NCBI RefSeq assembly: GCF_014356525.2 | Contig: NC_052508.1 | Span: 47,595,858 to 47,659,857, forward strand | DNA from: Nilaparvata lugens | Lineage: Eukaryota > Arthropoda > Insecta > Hemiptera > Delphacidae | Direction: 5' to 3' | Length of the DNA: 64,000 nt | Shown: positions 47,326 to 59,033 of the stretch, one piece after another | Layout: each line of letters starts with the position of its first letter | Numbering within the stretch: the first letter of the stretch is position 1 | Notes under the pieces: generated by a model | Database searches by the model: none | What the model was told of the DNA's origin: nothing | What the model saw: the letters and a program-made list of their open reading frames with translations, nothing else | Program-made: the position numbers and the translations under genes

Positions 47326-48922
47326 TGTCACGTTATTTTTTATAATTAAATAACGATTAGCCTCCTGCTTGGCATCAGTCAGTAGAGCATGAAAATATTT
47401 TTAATAATTATAAAGATCAGGTCGTGGTTTTTTATAGGATACAGTCTCATAAAAATCTTTATAGGCCCAGATATGAGCTGCCACAATAATACTGATAATC
47501 CATTAAAAAAATATATATATATAATACTTATCCTATAGTATTGAGGAATAAAAATAAATTGTACACCATAAACAATTTGATACATATATTAACAAATATC
47601 TCAAAAAATAAATCAGAGCAAAAATATATAGAGCGACAGAAATATATAATATAAGACAAAACAATAATCGAAATCAATAAAATATCACAGGCTAATACTA
47701 TTCTTTAAACTTTATAGCACGAATCGCTACCATGTGCTTTCATTTTTATGATCATATGCATTTATTTGCATGTATGCGATATCAGCTTGCTAATACTTGT
47801 CGACTTGGACAATTCCATTTTGAATAAATTCTTAAGTCAGCATGATAAATTGACAAACTAGTAATCCCAATATATATATTAAATTCTATAGTTTCTAATA
47901 GATTTCTTTGTAATAAATATATTTTTTATCTCAGGGTGCGAGATTCGGCACCTGAAGGAATAAATAGAGCAATTCATCTAGTGAATCAGAGCTACATTAA
48001 ATTATCGCAAATTATATTGCAGAAATTAATGATCATATGAATATTGTATAAACAACCTAGATCTTAGCCTTCTTTGATTGATAGATCTTCTGATATGTGG
48101 ATTGATTCGTTACTATCTAATAAAAATACCTTTTATACTATCTTTACTTGCGCAAGTATTTTTTATCAAATTCTTAATTTATAAGAAACCCTTTCGACGA
48201 GCTAGCTTTGATTCTTATGTAATTTCGAAGCACTGAGGGCGTCCTATCACTATTTCAATATTTTTCACTCACGTGCCGGAATTTTATATGAGCTGCTGAT
48301 GTCAATCCAACTCCTGGTGGTCCTGGATTATTGTAGCTGGAGTCATCTCTTCCAAGGGGTTAAAAAATTATTTAAAAATGACTTTTGCTTTATATGAGCA
48401 TCACAAAGTCTTATGAGAAATTCAGTAATTCAATTTAACTTTGAATTATTACAAGGTACAGTAAGGTATTACACTCTATAATTCTTGGTGACCTCTCATG
48501 GTGGTAGTTGGCAGGCGAGTAGGGTTCTTGTTTCTCATTTTTACAATTTTCATTTCCGATTTCTAAATTTACATTAAATTTGAATATTCTATTCCTCCGC
48601 CATTCAAGGCTCAAATAGACCATACCAAAATATTAAATTATTACTTATATTACATATTTAATAATTTCTTTGTCTTCGGGCCATATCCAAAACATAGACT
48701 ATACAACAATTTTTTATAAATTCTTATTATTTGTAGAAATATATACAAATATTTTTGAATCGGCTCACTATTGCCGCCTATCAATTGCCACTATTTGATT
48801 GGTGCATGCAAATTATTACAGTATTCATGCACCCAGTAACCTCCTACTTCCTTAGTACATTTAATTATTTTTGTTGGGGTTTTTGAATATGCTTTTTACA
48901 TGCCAAGTAATTTTTTATAGTA
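47326..48922 (-). repeat. Truncated gypsy-type LTR, inverted and diverged
   Basis: Reverse complement of the 1,979-bp LTR from its 3' end (TGTCACG = complement of CGTGACA) to about 376 bp short of its 5' end. Matching blocks include CCTCCTGCTTGGCATCAGTC, CGACGAGCTAGCTTTGATT and CCTCTCATGGTGG. It differs at many more positions than the two intact LTRs differ from each other. It is followed on the minus-strand upstream side by a gag fragment, so it is the 3' LTR of a deleted second element. Confidence 0.75.
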
Positions 48923-49014
48923 GTTTCAAAATATCGGGCATTTTTAGGGAGTTCATGAAACAAAAATGGGAAGTTAGAAAGAAAAAATACCGCTATACAT
49001 AATTAATGGAGACT

Positions 49015-49455
49015 TCAAAGGTCCCGCATCTGGCTCTGGAAAAACATCAGCGGCTCCCCGAGTAGAAGACTGGACAAGCGGAAGCGCCATACTAACCAAG
49101 GGGTAGGTACCAACTCCTGAACGGCTCTCATCTGATCTACAAACGGCCTGGGTTGAATGTGTCGGTTTGAGTTATCAAATTTCCCAAGACTTTGGAAAAG
49201 ATGAACTCCACCGTTCAGCTCGGTCAGTGCACAATGCAATCGGCCGGCTGGGATATTTTCCATGCAGGTCACTATTCTGGAGACTCTCTCCTCGTTTGCA
49301 GCCCATTTACTATTCATAGTTTTTTTACTCTCTTTCACTTCGTTGTATAACCTGGTTATTTTTGTTTGTTGTCCACCGATGGCATTCTCTAATGTATTGT
49401 ATCTCTCCCTTGATTTAATTGCTTCATCTAATATGTTTGCTATACGTGTCTGCAT
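49015..49455 (-). pseudogene. gag core fragment of a second gypsy-like copy
   Basis: 146 codons homologous to 28912-29356: a coiled-coil start, then LGKFDNSNRHIQPRPFVDQM and WRFRLSSLLLGEPLMFFQSQ. The sequence is clearly diverged from the 28912 copy. Everything between this and the LTR at 48922 (rest of gag and all of pol) is missing, leaving a gag-to-LTR deletion derivative. Confidence 0.75.
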
Positions 49456-50301
49456 GTTGCTTTGCTATTTAACTATCATTTCTATTTTATTAATATTTTC
49501 AGTTGCTGAAACCCATGGTGGTTCATTATGTTGAAAATATCCACGCATCTATCACTGAGCTAGAGCTGTGGTCAGAACCCCAGTATATTTGCGAGCCGGA
49601 CGGCCTTAACTTTTGCAAATTTATTTCCAAGAAAGGGATAATAGCAACAGTACTGGTATAAATATAATGCAACATAAGATAAATGTCACTCGGAACGTGA
49701 GGCATGATGAAAAGCAAGCCTACTCAACTCTACTATCATACTGAATAGAATCATTAATAAAACTGAAAGCTGCAAAAAGCATAATCAGAAATTGATTCAA
49801 CAAAGTATATTGGATGATTTATTGCCAGTTTCTAGCTGACATAATTAAGTTGCTCATTAATTTGAAATCCTTCAAGCTACATAATACAGACAAACAGTAT
49901 CACATGAGATTGATAACATAATTCTCAATAATAGAGAAATTCGTATGAAAATTTCCATGATATCTATCATAAAGTATTGATTTCGATTTTTAAATCTAAA
50001 TATTGTATGCTGACCAGGGTTAAAGGCTATTTTAAATAATTATTATTGATATTGAGGAAGATAAGACCGTACATGAAATTCTAAAAACTATATTAATGGT
50101 AATTTTCTCTATGTTTGCTGCCATACCTGAGTCACATTGATGGTCTATATTTCTGTATTTTATGTACATGACACTTGATGTTCTTAGCACTACACAATTT
50201 TATCCAAAATAGGCACTGTCAATATGGCCATTTCAGTATTCCTTACAGTCCATTTGTATACTTGGCAACCTATTCGAAGTATCCCATATAGTCTCATCAC
50301 C

Positions 50302-50577
50302 ATGAACCAGTCTCCAGATAACTCACAAACTTCCTACTTTAGTGACCATCCCCAAAACCCTACAAATATGACCCCAACGGATCAGCACCCCCAGGACAAT
50401 GCAGCGGAGACGCCACGGGAGAGAGAAGGATGCTGTGTATGCTCCGCTAATTTCGACCCCCAGAACCTGGCACAATTGTCTTCTACTAGGATCGAGAGTG
50501 CCGCCGACGCCCTGAATACAGATGAGAGTCCAGCTGGTGTAGATGAAGGAGTGAGGCGTCCAACCCGTCACCGATGA
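50302..50577 (+). pseudogene. gag N-terminus, left palindrome arm
   Basis: ATG at 50302 (MNQSPDNSQTS), with PREREG and SSTRIESAADALNTDE, homologous to 22256-22552 (PREREP, SSTRIDAADI). It ends in a frameshifted stop at 50575, while the opposite arm continues open over that point. A short coiled-coil part (MKEIREEMKGSQDKVTEN) follows before the centre. Confidence 0.6.
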
Positions 50578-51043
50578 CTCCGCAGACCGCCCCAGGCACC
50601 GCAGAGGAACAGGGAGCCCACCATCCAATTGCTGTCCGATGTAGCCAGCCAGCCCTCGCCTGCCGTCACCAATCTGGAAAAACACCATATCACATTAGAT
50701 TCCTCAGTCGGCTATGTTACTCATCAAATGATGAACGACACACCAAGTGAATTTTAACTCATGCTCAACCAAGCCCAAGCCATGGCAGGGCTGATGAAAG
50801 AAATAAGGGAAGAAATGAAAGGAAGCCAGGATAAAGTGACAGAAAATGTCAAAACTGTCAGGAAGATGTCAAAACTATTCAAGGAAGTGTTAAAAAGATG
50901 GAATCCATCTTTTTAACACTTCCTTGGATAGTTTTGACATCTTCCCTGACAGTTTTGACATTTTCTGTCACTTTATCCTGGCTTCCTTTCATTTCTTCCC
51001 TTATTTCTTTCATCAGCCCTGCCATGGCTTGGTTGAGCATGAG

Positions 51044-51501
51044 TTAAAATTCACTTGGTGTGTCGTTCATCATTTGATGAGTAACATAGCCGACTGAGGA
51101 ATCTAATGTGATATGGTGTTTTTCCAGATTGGTGACGGCAGGCGAGGGCTGGCTGGCTACATGGGACAGCGATTGGATGGTGGGCTCCCCTGTTCCCTCT
51201 GCGGTGCCTGGGGTGGTCTGCGGAGTCATCGGTGACGGGTTGGACGCCCTCACTCCTTCATCTACACCAGCTGGACTCTCATCTGTATTCAGGGCGTCGG
51301 CGGCACTCTCGATCCTAGTAGAAGACAATTGTGCCAGGTTCTGGGGGTCGAAATTAGCGGAGCATACACTGCTTCCTTCTCTCTCCCGTGGCGTCTCCGC
51401 TGCATTGTCCTGGGGGTGCTGATCCGTTGGGGTATATTTGTAGGGTTTTGGGGATGGTTACTAAAGTAGGAAATTTGTGAGTTAGCTGGAGACTGGTTCA
51501 T
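51044..51501 (-). pseudogene. gag N-terminus, right palindrome arm
   Basis: Mirror copy of 50302-50760, starting at 51501 (MNQSPANSQIS). It has its own frameshift near 51440 (the frame from 51501 ends at 51289), but the second frame (51328-51044) extends further than the left arm, through PSPAVTNLEKHHITLDSS. Independent lesions in the two arms show that they have diverged since duplication, unless they are read errors. Confidence 0.6.
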
Positions 51502-52287
51502 GGTGATGAGACTATATGGGATACTTCGAATAGGTCGCCAAGTATACAAATGGACTGTAAGGAATACTGAAATGGCCATATTGACAGTGCCTATTTTGGA
51601 TAAAATTGTGTAGTGCTAAGAACATCAAGTGTCATGTACATAAAATACAGAAATATAGACCATCAATGTGACTCAGGTATGGCAGCAAACATAGAGAAAA
51701 TTACTATTAATATAGTTTTTAGAATTTCATGTACGGTCTTATCTTCCTCAATATCAATAATAATATGATATTTAAAATAGCCTATAACCCTGGTCAGCAT
51801 ACAATATTTAGATTTAAAAATCGAAATCAATACTTTTATGATAGATATCATGGAAATTTTCATACGAATTTTCTCTATTATTGAGAATTATGTTATCAAT
51901 CTCATGTGATACAGTTTGTCTGTATTTATGTAGCTTGAAGGATTTCAAATTAATGAGCAACTTAATTATGTCAGCTAGAAACTGGCAATAAATCATCCAA
52001 TATACTTTGTTGAATCAATTTCTGATTATGCTTTTTGCAGCTTTCAGTTTTATTAATGATTCTATTCAGTATTGATAGTAGAGTTGAGTAGGCTTGCTTT
52101 TCATCATGCCTCACGTTCCGAGTGCCATTTATCTTATGTTGCATTTATATATATACCAGTACTGTTGCTATTATCCCTTTCTTGGAAATAAATTTGCAAA
52201 AAGTTAAGGCCGTCTGGGCCGTCGCAAATATACTGGGGTTCTGACCACAGCTCTAGCTCAGTGATAGATGCGTGGATATTTTCAACA

Positions 52288-52319
<32 letters not shown>

Positions 52320-52443
52320 ACGTCCTAAAGACTCCAGTCATGGAGTATAAGACAAGTCATGTTATTACATAATAATTCTAACACTAAGTAGTTCAACCTA
52401 GTTTAGGTTTGAAAGGAATTCTTGTACACTATAAAAAGCTCTA

Positions 52444-54591
52444 TCAACTAAATATTTTTTTAATTTGTTTTTTGAAAATCTTCAAATCATCATTACTTTT
52501 CAAGATTTGAGGTAGCTTGTTATAAAATTTCCTACCAATATAATCTGGTTTTTGTTCAAATAACCTACTATTGTGACCCATTATATGATAATCTGCTCTG
52601 TTTCGCGTATTATACTCATGAACATCTGAATTCTGGATCACACCACTCGTTTTCACATGCATTACAACTTCATATACATACAAAGATGGCACAGTTAATA
52701 GACCAAGCTTTTTAAATAAAGGCCTACAAGAGTCTAACCTATTCACTTTCTCTATACATCTGAGTGCCTTCTTTTGAATCTTAAACACCCTGTCCATATT
52801 TTGTTGAGATGAATTACCCCATACTAAAATAGCATACCTAATATGAGATAGTATAAGTCCATGGTAAGCAGTTAACAGTAGTTTTTTATCATTCAGCCTA
52901 GCAAGCTGCCGCAGGACAAATACTCCAGATGATATCTTATTACATATCCTCTCAATGTAAGGATGCCATGTTAATTTCCTGTCCAATAAAATTCCCAAGA
53001 ATGCTACTTTCTCTTCTTGGTCTAATTCATTTTCCTCTACAAACACATTTATTTCTCTATCCTCTACTGAATTATATTTACTTTTGAATTGTAGGAATTG
53101 ACATTTCTTACTATTTATTGTTAATTGCCTTTGCTTCAAGAATTGGACAATTGACTGTACTCCAGTAAAAGCATTTATTTCTAGACTATCTAATAAATAA
53201 TTGTTAAAGATAAGCGATGTGTCATCAGCAAACAACAGAGCTCTGTGATCTTTTAACTCTTTTGGTAATTGGTTCACATACAACAGAAACAGTAAGGGAC
53301 CCAGAATTGAGCCTTGAGGTACTCCAGCCTGGACCTCCAGTTTTTGAGATTTAATTTTTACTATTTCATTCCCATCCACCTTGGTAAGCTCAACACACTG
53401 GTTTCTACCTATGAGATATGATTCAAACCATTTTAGTTCTATACCATTCACACCTACAGTTTTTAGTATTTCCAATAATATTCTATGGTTCACACAATCA
53501 AAAGCTTTGGATAAATCAAGAAATATTGCGGCTGCCTTCTCACCTGAATCTATTATATCTATTAGTCTTTCAACAAGGGATACTATTGCAGTCTTAGTAG
53601 ATTTCCCTTTCTGGAACCCATGCTGTTCATCACATATGAAATTAATTTCTTCCAGGTGCATCAATAGCCTATTTAAAACTACTCTTTCAAAAATTTTACT
53701 TATTACATTTAGAATACTAATGGGTCTATAATTTTCAACTCTTTCAGAATCACCGCTCTTGAAAATTGGCAAAATTTTTCCTTGTTTCAGATCATCAGGG
53801 AAAATACCCTGCTCTAGTGAAGTATTAAGGAGATGCAATAAAGGGTCCAGTAATTCATTTTCACATTCTTTTAAAATTTTGCTTGAGACCCCATCCAATC
53901 CTACTGTTTTTTTGTTATTCAAATTTTTTATTATTCTTGACAACTCATCTCTTGATAATGGATGAAATTTAAATACCTTTTCAATTGGCTCAGCATTTAA
54001 TGTAGTTGTATTATAAGTATTAGTGTTCAGTGACTTTTGGAGATTATATGCAACCTGTTGATAATACTTATTGAAAAAGTTACAAATGTCTATACTATCA
54101 TCCATATAATTTCCATGTTCATCGATTATCCTAGGGACATTAGTAACTGTATCTTTTTGAGCTGCTCTCCTATTTCTATTAATTACCTCCCAAACAGCAG
54201 AGTTAAAATTGGTACTAGTTGTTAATATTTCAGCTGTTTTCTTACACTTAGCTTTCCTCACTTCTTTTGCATAGTTTTTCTTTAGACATTTGTATTTGAC
54301 TTCACTCGGAACATCCCTCACTAATTTAAATTCCTCATAAGCTTCCCTAACAATATTTCTTTGAGTAAGAATATCTTCAGTTATCCATTCATCTACTTTG
54401 TTTAATTTACTTTTTACTTTGACTTTTTTTATTGGACAGCATACACTAATGTGAAATCTTAGAGTATCAATGAATTGCTTATATTTGTAATTTAGGTTAC
54501 AACTGTTATAAACACTACTCCAATTTTCTTGAAGCAGTTCCTGCTTCAAACAATTTATATTTCCTAGCTCATATTGCTGAATTTCTTTCAC
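52444..54591 (-). pseudogene. Non-LTR ORF2, reverse transcriptase part
   Basis: 715 codons. RT motifs in order: KTVGLDGVSSKILKE, YRPISILNVISKIFERV, HGFQKGKSTKTA, FLDLSKAFDCVNH, AGVPQGSILGPLLF and the catalytic LLFADDTSLIF. A thumb and C-terminal domain follow (AYHGLILSHIRYAILVWGN, YNTRNR). Its start overlaps the endonuclease frame by four bases at an A8 run (about 54594-54601), so ORF2 is one gene split by a single-base slip. All RT catalytic residues are present. Confidence 0.8.
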
Positions 54592-55375
54592 AAAAGTTTT
54601 TTTTCTGCTGGATTCTGGCCCTGCAACTTAACATCTAAAATTTGATAGTTATGATCTGATAGATCTGAGCTACCTAACCTGACATTACAACCTTCTATAT
54701 TTGTGAGGATATTATCAATAATTGTCTGTGAAGTTCGAGTTACTCTTGTATATTCGTGGACCTTAATTTCTAAATTATTCATATTAATAATATCTCTAAT
54801 ATCCTCTGTCATTTTATCCTGCCTGGCAAAATCGGTATTGAAATCTCCTACTACTATAACATTTGTGAAACGAGCGGTTGTAATTTCCAAAAGTGTATGG
54901 AGCAGCTCACAAAATTTTTGCCAGTCTCCATTTGGTGACCTATAGATACCTAACACTGCTACCTCAAATCGATCATCAATTTTTAACCTTAGTCCCGTCA
55001 CCTCTAAATCCATCTCAACAGAAAATCTCTTAACAAAATCCAGTTCATAAGTTTGGGTATGTTTAGCATTGCTAGTGAATATACATACACCACCACTTCT
55101 ATGAGCTATTCTACAAAATTCTGATCTCAGTGAATAGCCTGGAATCCTAACTTGATTTATTTCCTTTATTTTTAAGCCATGCTCTGTGAAAATAACAATG
55201 TCAGGATCCTCCTGTTTAAGAAATACTTCTAATCTGTCAATTTTGTTGCGAAGATACTGAATATTTTGATGATAAATACTAAAAACCTTACCATCTTGTG
55301 CTACTCTATCTCTAGCATTTGTAGCTATTTCCCTTTCCCTGTTTTGAGCCAATTTACTAAAAAATCGTTATTTGT
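54588..55375 (-). pseudogene. Non-LTR ORF2, endonuclease part
   Basis: Open from just below a TAA near 55375. The frame has no ATG before the conserved region (FSIYHQNIQYLRNKIDRLE). APE-type motifs: NIQYLRNK (N), VIFTEHGLK (E), GIYRSPNGDW (Y), VVGDFNTDF (D-N) and SSDLSDHNYQ (SDH). It ends at 54588 after NPAEKK in an A-run frameshift. It nicks target DNA before reverse transcription. ORF1 ends inside this start region, so the two ORFs overlap. Confidence 0.75.
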
Positions 55376-56437
55376 TTTTTTGACTGTTTTTAAACCAGAG
55401 GATTGCAAACGGCTTTCAATCAGCTCTGCCAATCTATTACAAAAGATTACTTTGCCAGATCGATTTAGATGCAACCCATGATTAGTGAAGTTATGTCTTT
55501 TCAGCCTTTCATTTAGAAAACAAATCCCCAGTTGTTTAGATTCTTATTTTTTAGGCTGTTGATTGTATTATGGATTGATTTGTTTGTCGAGTTGATTGCT
55601 TCATTTAATTCTGGCCTATCAAACCTATTAGGAATAGTACTTATTATTAATTTGTTTTTTTGCTGAGTGGCACAATTTCCTTGATTTTTTCTGTTACTTG
55701 AGGAAGATGATTCAAGTTAGGTTCATTATATTATTTGAGCCACCCAGTACAATTAGATAGTCATTTTCATCAAAATCTTTAGTTTGTTCCCTAGCTGACT
55801 CTACAACTGCATTAATTGATGCACTTGGCTTGAAAAAACATTGGACATCAAATTTATTTTTTAATCTTTTATCAAGGAGATCACTGCAATCACGTCCATG
55901 ACTGGACGTCAGTAGCAGAACTCTCCCTTTCCTATCTTTATTTCCCTCAGCTATATTTTTGGTTGCTGTCTTCAAAACCTCACTGTACGTTTTATTTCGA
56001 CCATTTTCAGAGCATTTCCCATCATTTAGGTTAGATTCTATTTTTTTGCATTTGGACGGAGGTTCTATCATACATTTAGTATTATCAAATTTAGATTTTA
56101 GTTTCTTTATTTCCTCCGACATTAGACTACATTGATTTTTTAGATTTAGTATTTCTTTTTTATGGTCTTCATCTTGTAATTTTATAATCAGTTCCAAAGA
56201 TTTAATTTCTTCTACCATCCCTAACCTTTCTTCCTCAGACGTTTTTAGAGTTACTTCTAATTGGTTTTTTAAATTAGTGTGGCTACTTTGTAGTTGAGCA
56301 ACTTTTTCGGCTAAAGTAGTTTGAAGAACTGGGGTTTTTGGTTTTGGCGTTTTTGAATTTTGGTTTTGGGAACGCGTAAGTACTCTCGCTATGTTTACAT
56401 TTCTATTATTAACCTTCGGTGTTTTACTTGAGCTCAT
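55330..56437 (-). pseudogene. Non-LTR ORF1: coiled coil plus SGNH-like domain
   Basis: ATG at 56437 (MSSSKTPKVNNRNV). Basic N-terminus, then a coiled coil at about residues 45-115 (LAEKVAQLQSSHTNLKNQLE). From residue 165 it has an SGNH-hydrolase pattern: VLLLTSSHGRDCSDLL and DYLIVLGGSNNI. The first frame stops at 55712. Coding continues in other frames with LIISTIPNRFDRPELNEAIN and then FTNHGLHLNRSGKVIF, which supplies the catalytic His block. At least three frameshifts lie between 55725 and 55520, most at A or T runs. Confidence 0.7.
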
Positions 56438-56551
56438 CTTCCTATCTAAGAAATTATATTACTTGCAATAATAATAATTGATTTATAAATGATAGGATTT
56501 TAATTTGGTTATAATTTTAGTCAAGTAAACTATCTATGTTTATTTTTAAAT

Positions 56552-59033
56552 CTCGAAAATAATAAAAAACTTCTAATATTTTGTATGCTGACAATAAACA
56601 TAAGAATTCCCATAAAATATATAAATAAAATTTTTATAAATATAATTCCATATAAATAAATTCATTAATATCTCTGGTATCACAGGAGTAGTTAGTATTC
56701 ACAATACTGTGAGCTATCATATATAATTTTATTACTACTGATATAAACTTCAGGTCGATTCATAATTGACTATTGAACCTGTTCAGTCTATAGTTCAATA
56801 GAATATATTTCAATCAACAATCAATATTTAACAAAATAATCATTTCAAATATCAGGGTATGGGATTTGTGCCATGCACGGAAATAAGCTTCCTACGTTAA
56901 TCAATGAAATTAATAAAAAGAGTTCTTACTAAATATATTATAGTGTTTGACCCATTGCAAAATTTTCAAACTTGAATCAAATTTATATAGCGCTTCTGAA
57001 TAATTCCCCCATTCACTAAAAATGCCTTAGTTTAGTGAGCTCATTAAAACCTAACACTCACTGCAATGACGTTCGCTGAAGTTCTTGTAGAATAATTGAT
57101 TATCTCTGATAATTGATTAGTCGAATCCTTTTTATTCCGCTGGGCTCAGGTATGGTCCAGATTGCTTGCAATTTTTCATCAGTATTAAATGTATATGGGA
57201 ATATTCTACAATTACGAACTCTTCAATATTCACTGAGTTCATAAACAATCAAACATTAATTACAAATAATTAAACATTTAAAAAGGGACTGGCTTGATGC
57301 TTTTTAAAACATAATTGAAAAGAACCCTATCCTCATGTGCTGCCGTATCGGTCAAGATCACAAGCCAGAGAGCATTTCTTCAAAAAATTTTCATCTCTTC
57401 CTCTAAAATTTGTAAGCCCTCATCTAATTGGTTTTCTAGTCTTTGTAAGACGTGATGTGATTGGCCATTTAAGATTCAGGGTTTCCTTAGCTTTTGTTAT
57501 ACAATAATAAATAAAATTGTACTTTAATAAATTATATAATTGACCATAAGCATTTTAATTGAATAAATCTTAATATATGCTAATATAATAATGAATACAT
57601 TTACTTTTTTATGTGGGCATTGTACACTCTTGTTTTTTCATATGCTTTAGATACCAATAAATATTCAAAATAACAAAATGATCATTGCTTTTACATTACA
57701 TAAACCTTTCTTTAACATATATAATATTTAATAATTATCCAAATAAAATATATTTAATTCATAATAGTCGAGAGATCAGTCAGCGGATTTGCTCACATAA
57801 TAAATCAATAAAAAACTGTCATTGATCTAAGATCATGTGACATGCTGAAACAAAACAAAGAATCTAACCTCAAATCATGCAAATGTTTTTATAATCTGCC
57901 AATAAATAACTAAGTCGCTTCATAATTTTATCTCTGCCAAAAAATTCAAACTAGTGCATAATATATTCTCCATGTCTCTCTTATTATCGCTTTATAGGTA
58001 GTATGACTGCTTCTTATCAAAAAGAAGATTCGATTTTATTAGTGTTACCTTGACTAGGCTAACTGTTCTTTCAGTTTCATAATTCTATTAAAGATAGTTT
58101 GCTTTTCTTTCTGAATTATTTTATTGTGTCAAACGGATCGTCACAACTCATACATAAGAAGATTTGTTTTCATGGAGCAATCAACCAATTGATTCGGTAA
58201 ATTAGGAACTGATAGTAATTTACGGACTAGCTTAGTTATAATTTAACCAGTGAAAATTCTTGGATCGAACAAATGGTTTATGAAAAAGGAAGAATACAGC
58301 AAGATGTTACTTGTAACATCCGTTAGAAGAGAGTTTTGTGAGAAACTTTTTGCTTGAGAAAAACCTTGCTAAATAGAATGGAGCTCGTAATATTCATGCT
58401 CCATTTCACGTTGGGAATATGCACCTCTTAGGAATAATAATTACTCCTTGTTGCGACCGTAGAGAGAGCAGGCAAGTCTGTTGCTAGGCGCAACATGAAA
58501 ATTTCATCTCAAACCATTCTATAGGAGAGCTTGCAACGTGATTGGCCTCTCAGAAAATCTCATCTCTGTTATTATATTAGTGCACCACCAGTAAGTAGGT
58601 CAACAAAGGATCAATCCACTTTGTAAAAATGCCCTCTACATCGCTTTTCCCTATTAAAAGTTGATAATCGGTTCTGGAAGTTCTCAAAACGAGGAAAGAA
58701 GACATAATCGAATTAAGATGGAATCGTCGGATAGTTGGTTACTCCGTAGGATATCATGATTATCTAACCCGCCCAGTTCTCAGGACTTGCTCAACGAATC
58801 AACTTTTAATAAGTTCGAGACGGTTGTTGGGGCACTTTACAAGGATTGGCTCTTTTCACAAGAAAACTGATTATCCACTTATTAGTACGTTCTAGAAGTG
58901 ATTCTCTGGAAGGTGATAAGGAGTTTGGAGTTTACCTCCAAGAACTCCATCTTCTATAACTACTGAGCTAGTGGAAAGTTCCAATCAATGCAATTAATTA
59001 GAATAGTTTTCCAACTACCCTTACAATTTATCT
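56552..59033 (+). repeat. Family-A repeat, copy 2
   Basis: Direct-orientation partner of 391-2867. It begins abruptly where the CR1-like element ends, so the first 390 bases present at the window start are missing or displaced. No coding frame. Confidence 0.75.

Larger units (their letters stand above)
49528..52288. repeat. 2.76-kb palindrome with one-base centre
   Basis: 49528-50902 is the reverse complement of 50904-52288, apart from scattered substitutions and about 10 bases of net indel. The centre reads AAGATGGAATCCATCTT around 50903. Both arms contain the same leader and gag N-terminus pointing towards the centre, and an outer block (GGCCGTCC..GCAAAT, TCTAGCTCAGTG) also found at 23430-23490. 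The right arm ends at the poly(T) of the CR1-like element. Confidence 0.85.
52288..56551 (-). mobile_element. CR1-like non-LTR retrotransposon
   Basis: Minus strand: ORF1 from 56437, ORF2 to 52444, 3' UTR of about 130 nt, then poly(A), seen as 26 T at 52288-52313. It lies between the palindrome and the second family-A copy. ORF1 has an SGNH-esterase-like fold, and ORF2 has APE endonuclease and RT, the organisation known from CR1 and related clades. Several frameshifts in homopolymer runs break ORF1, and one lies between endonuclease and RT. Confidence 0.8.
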
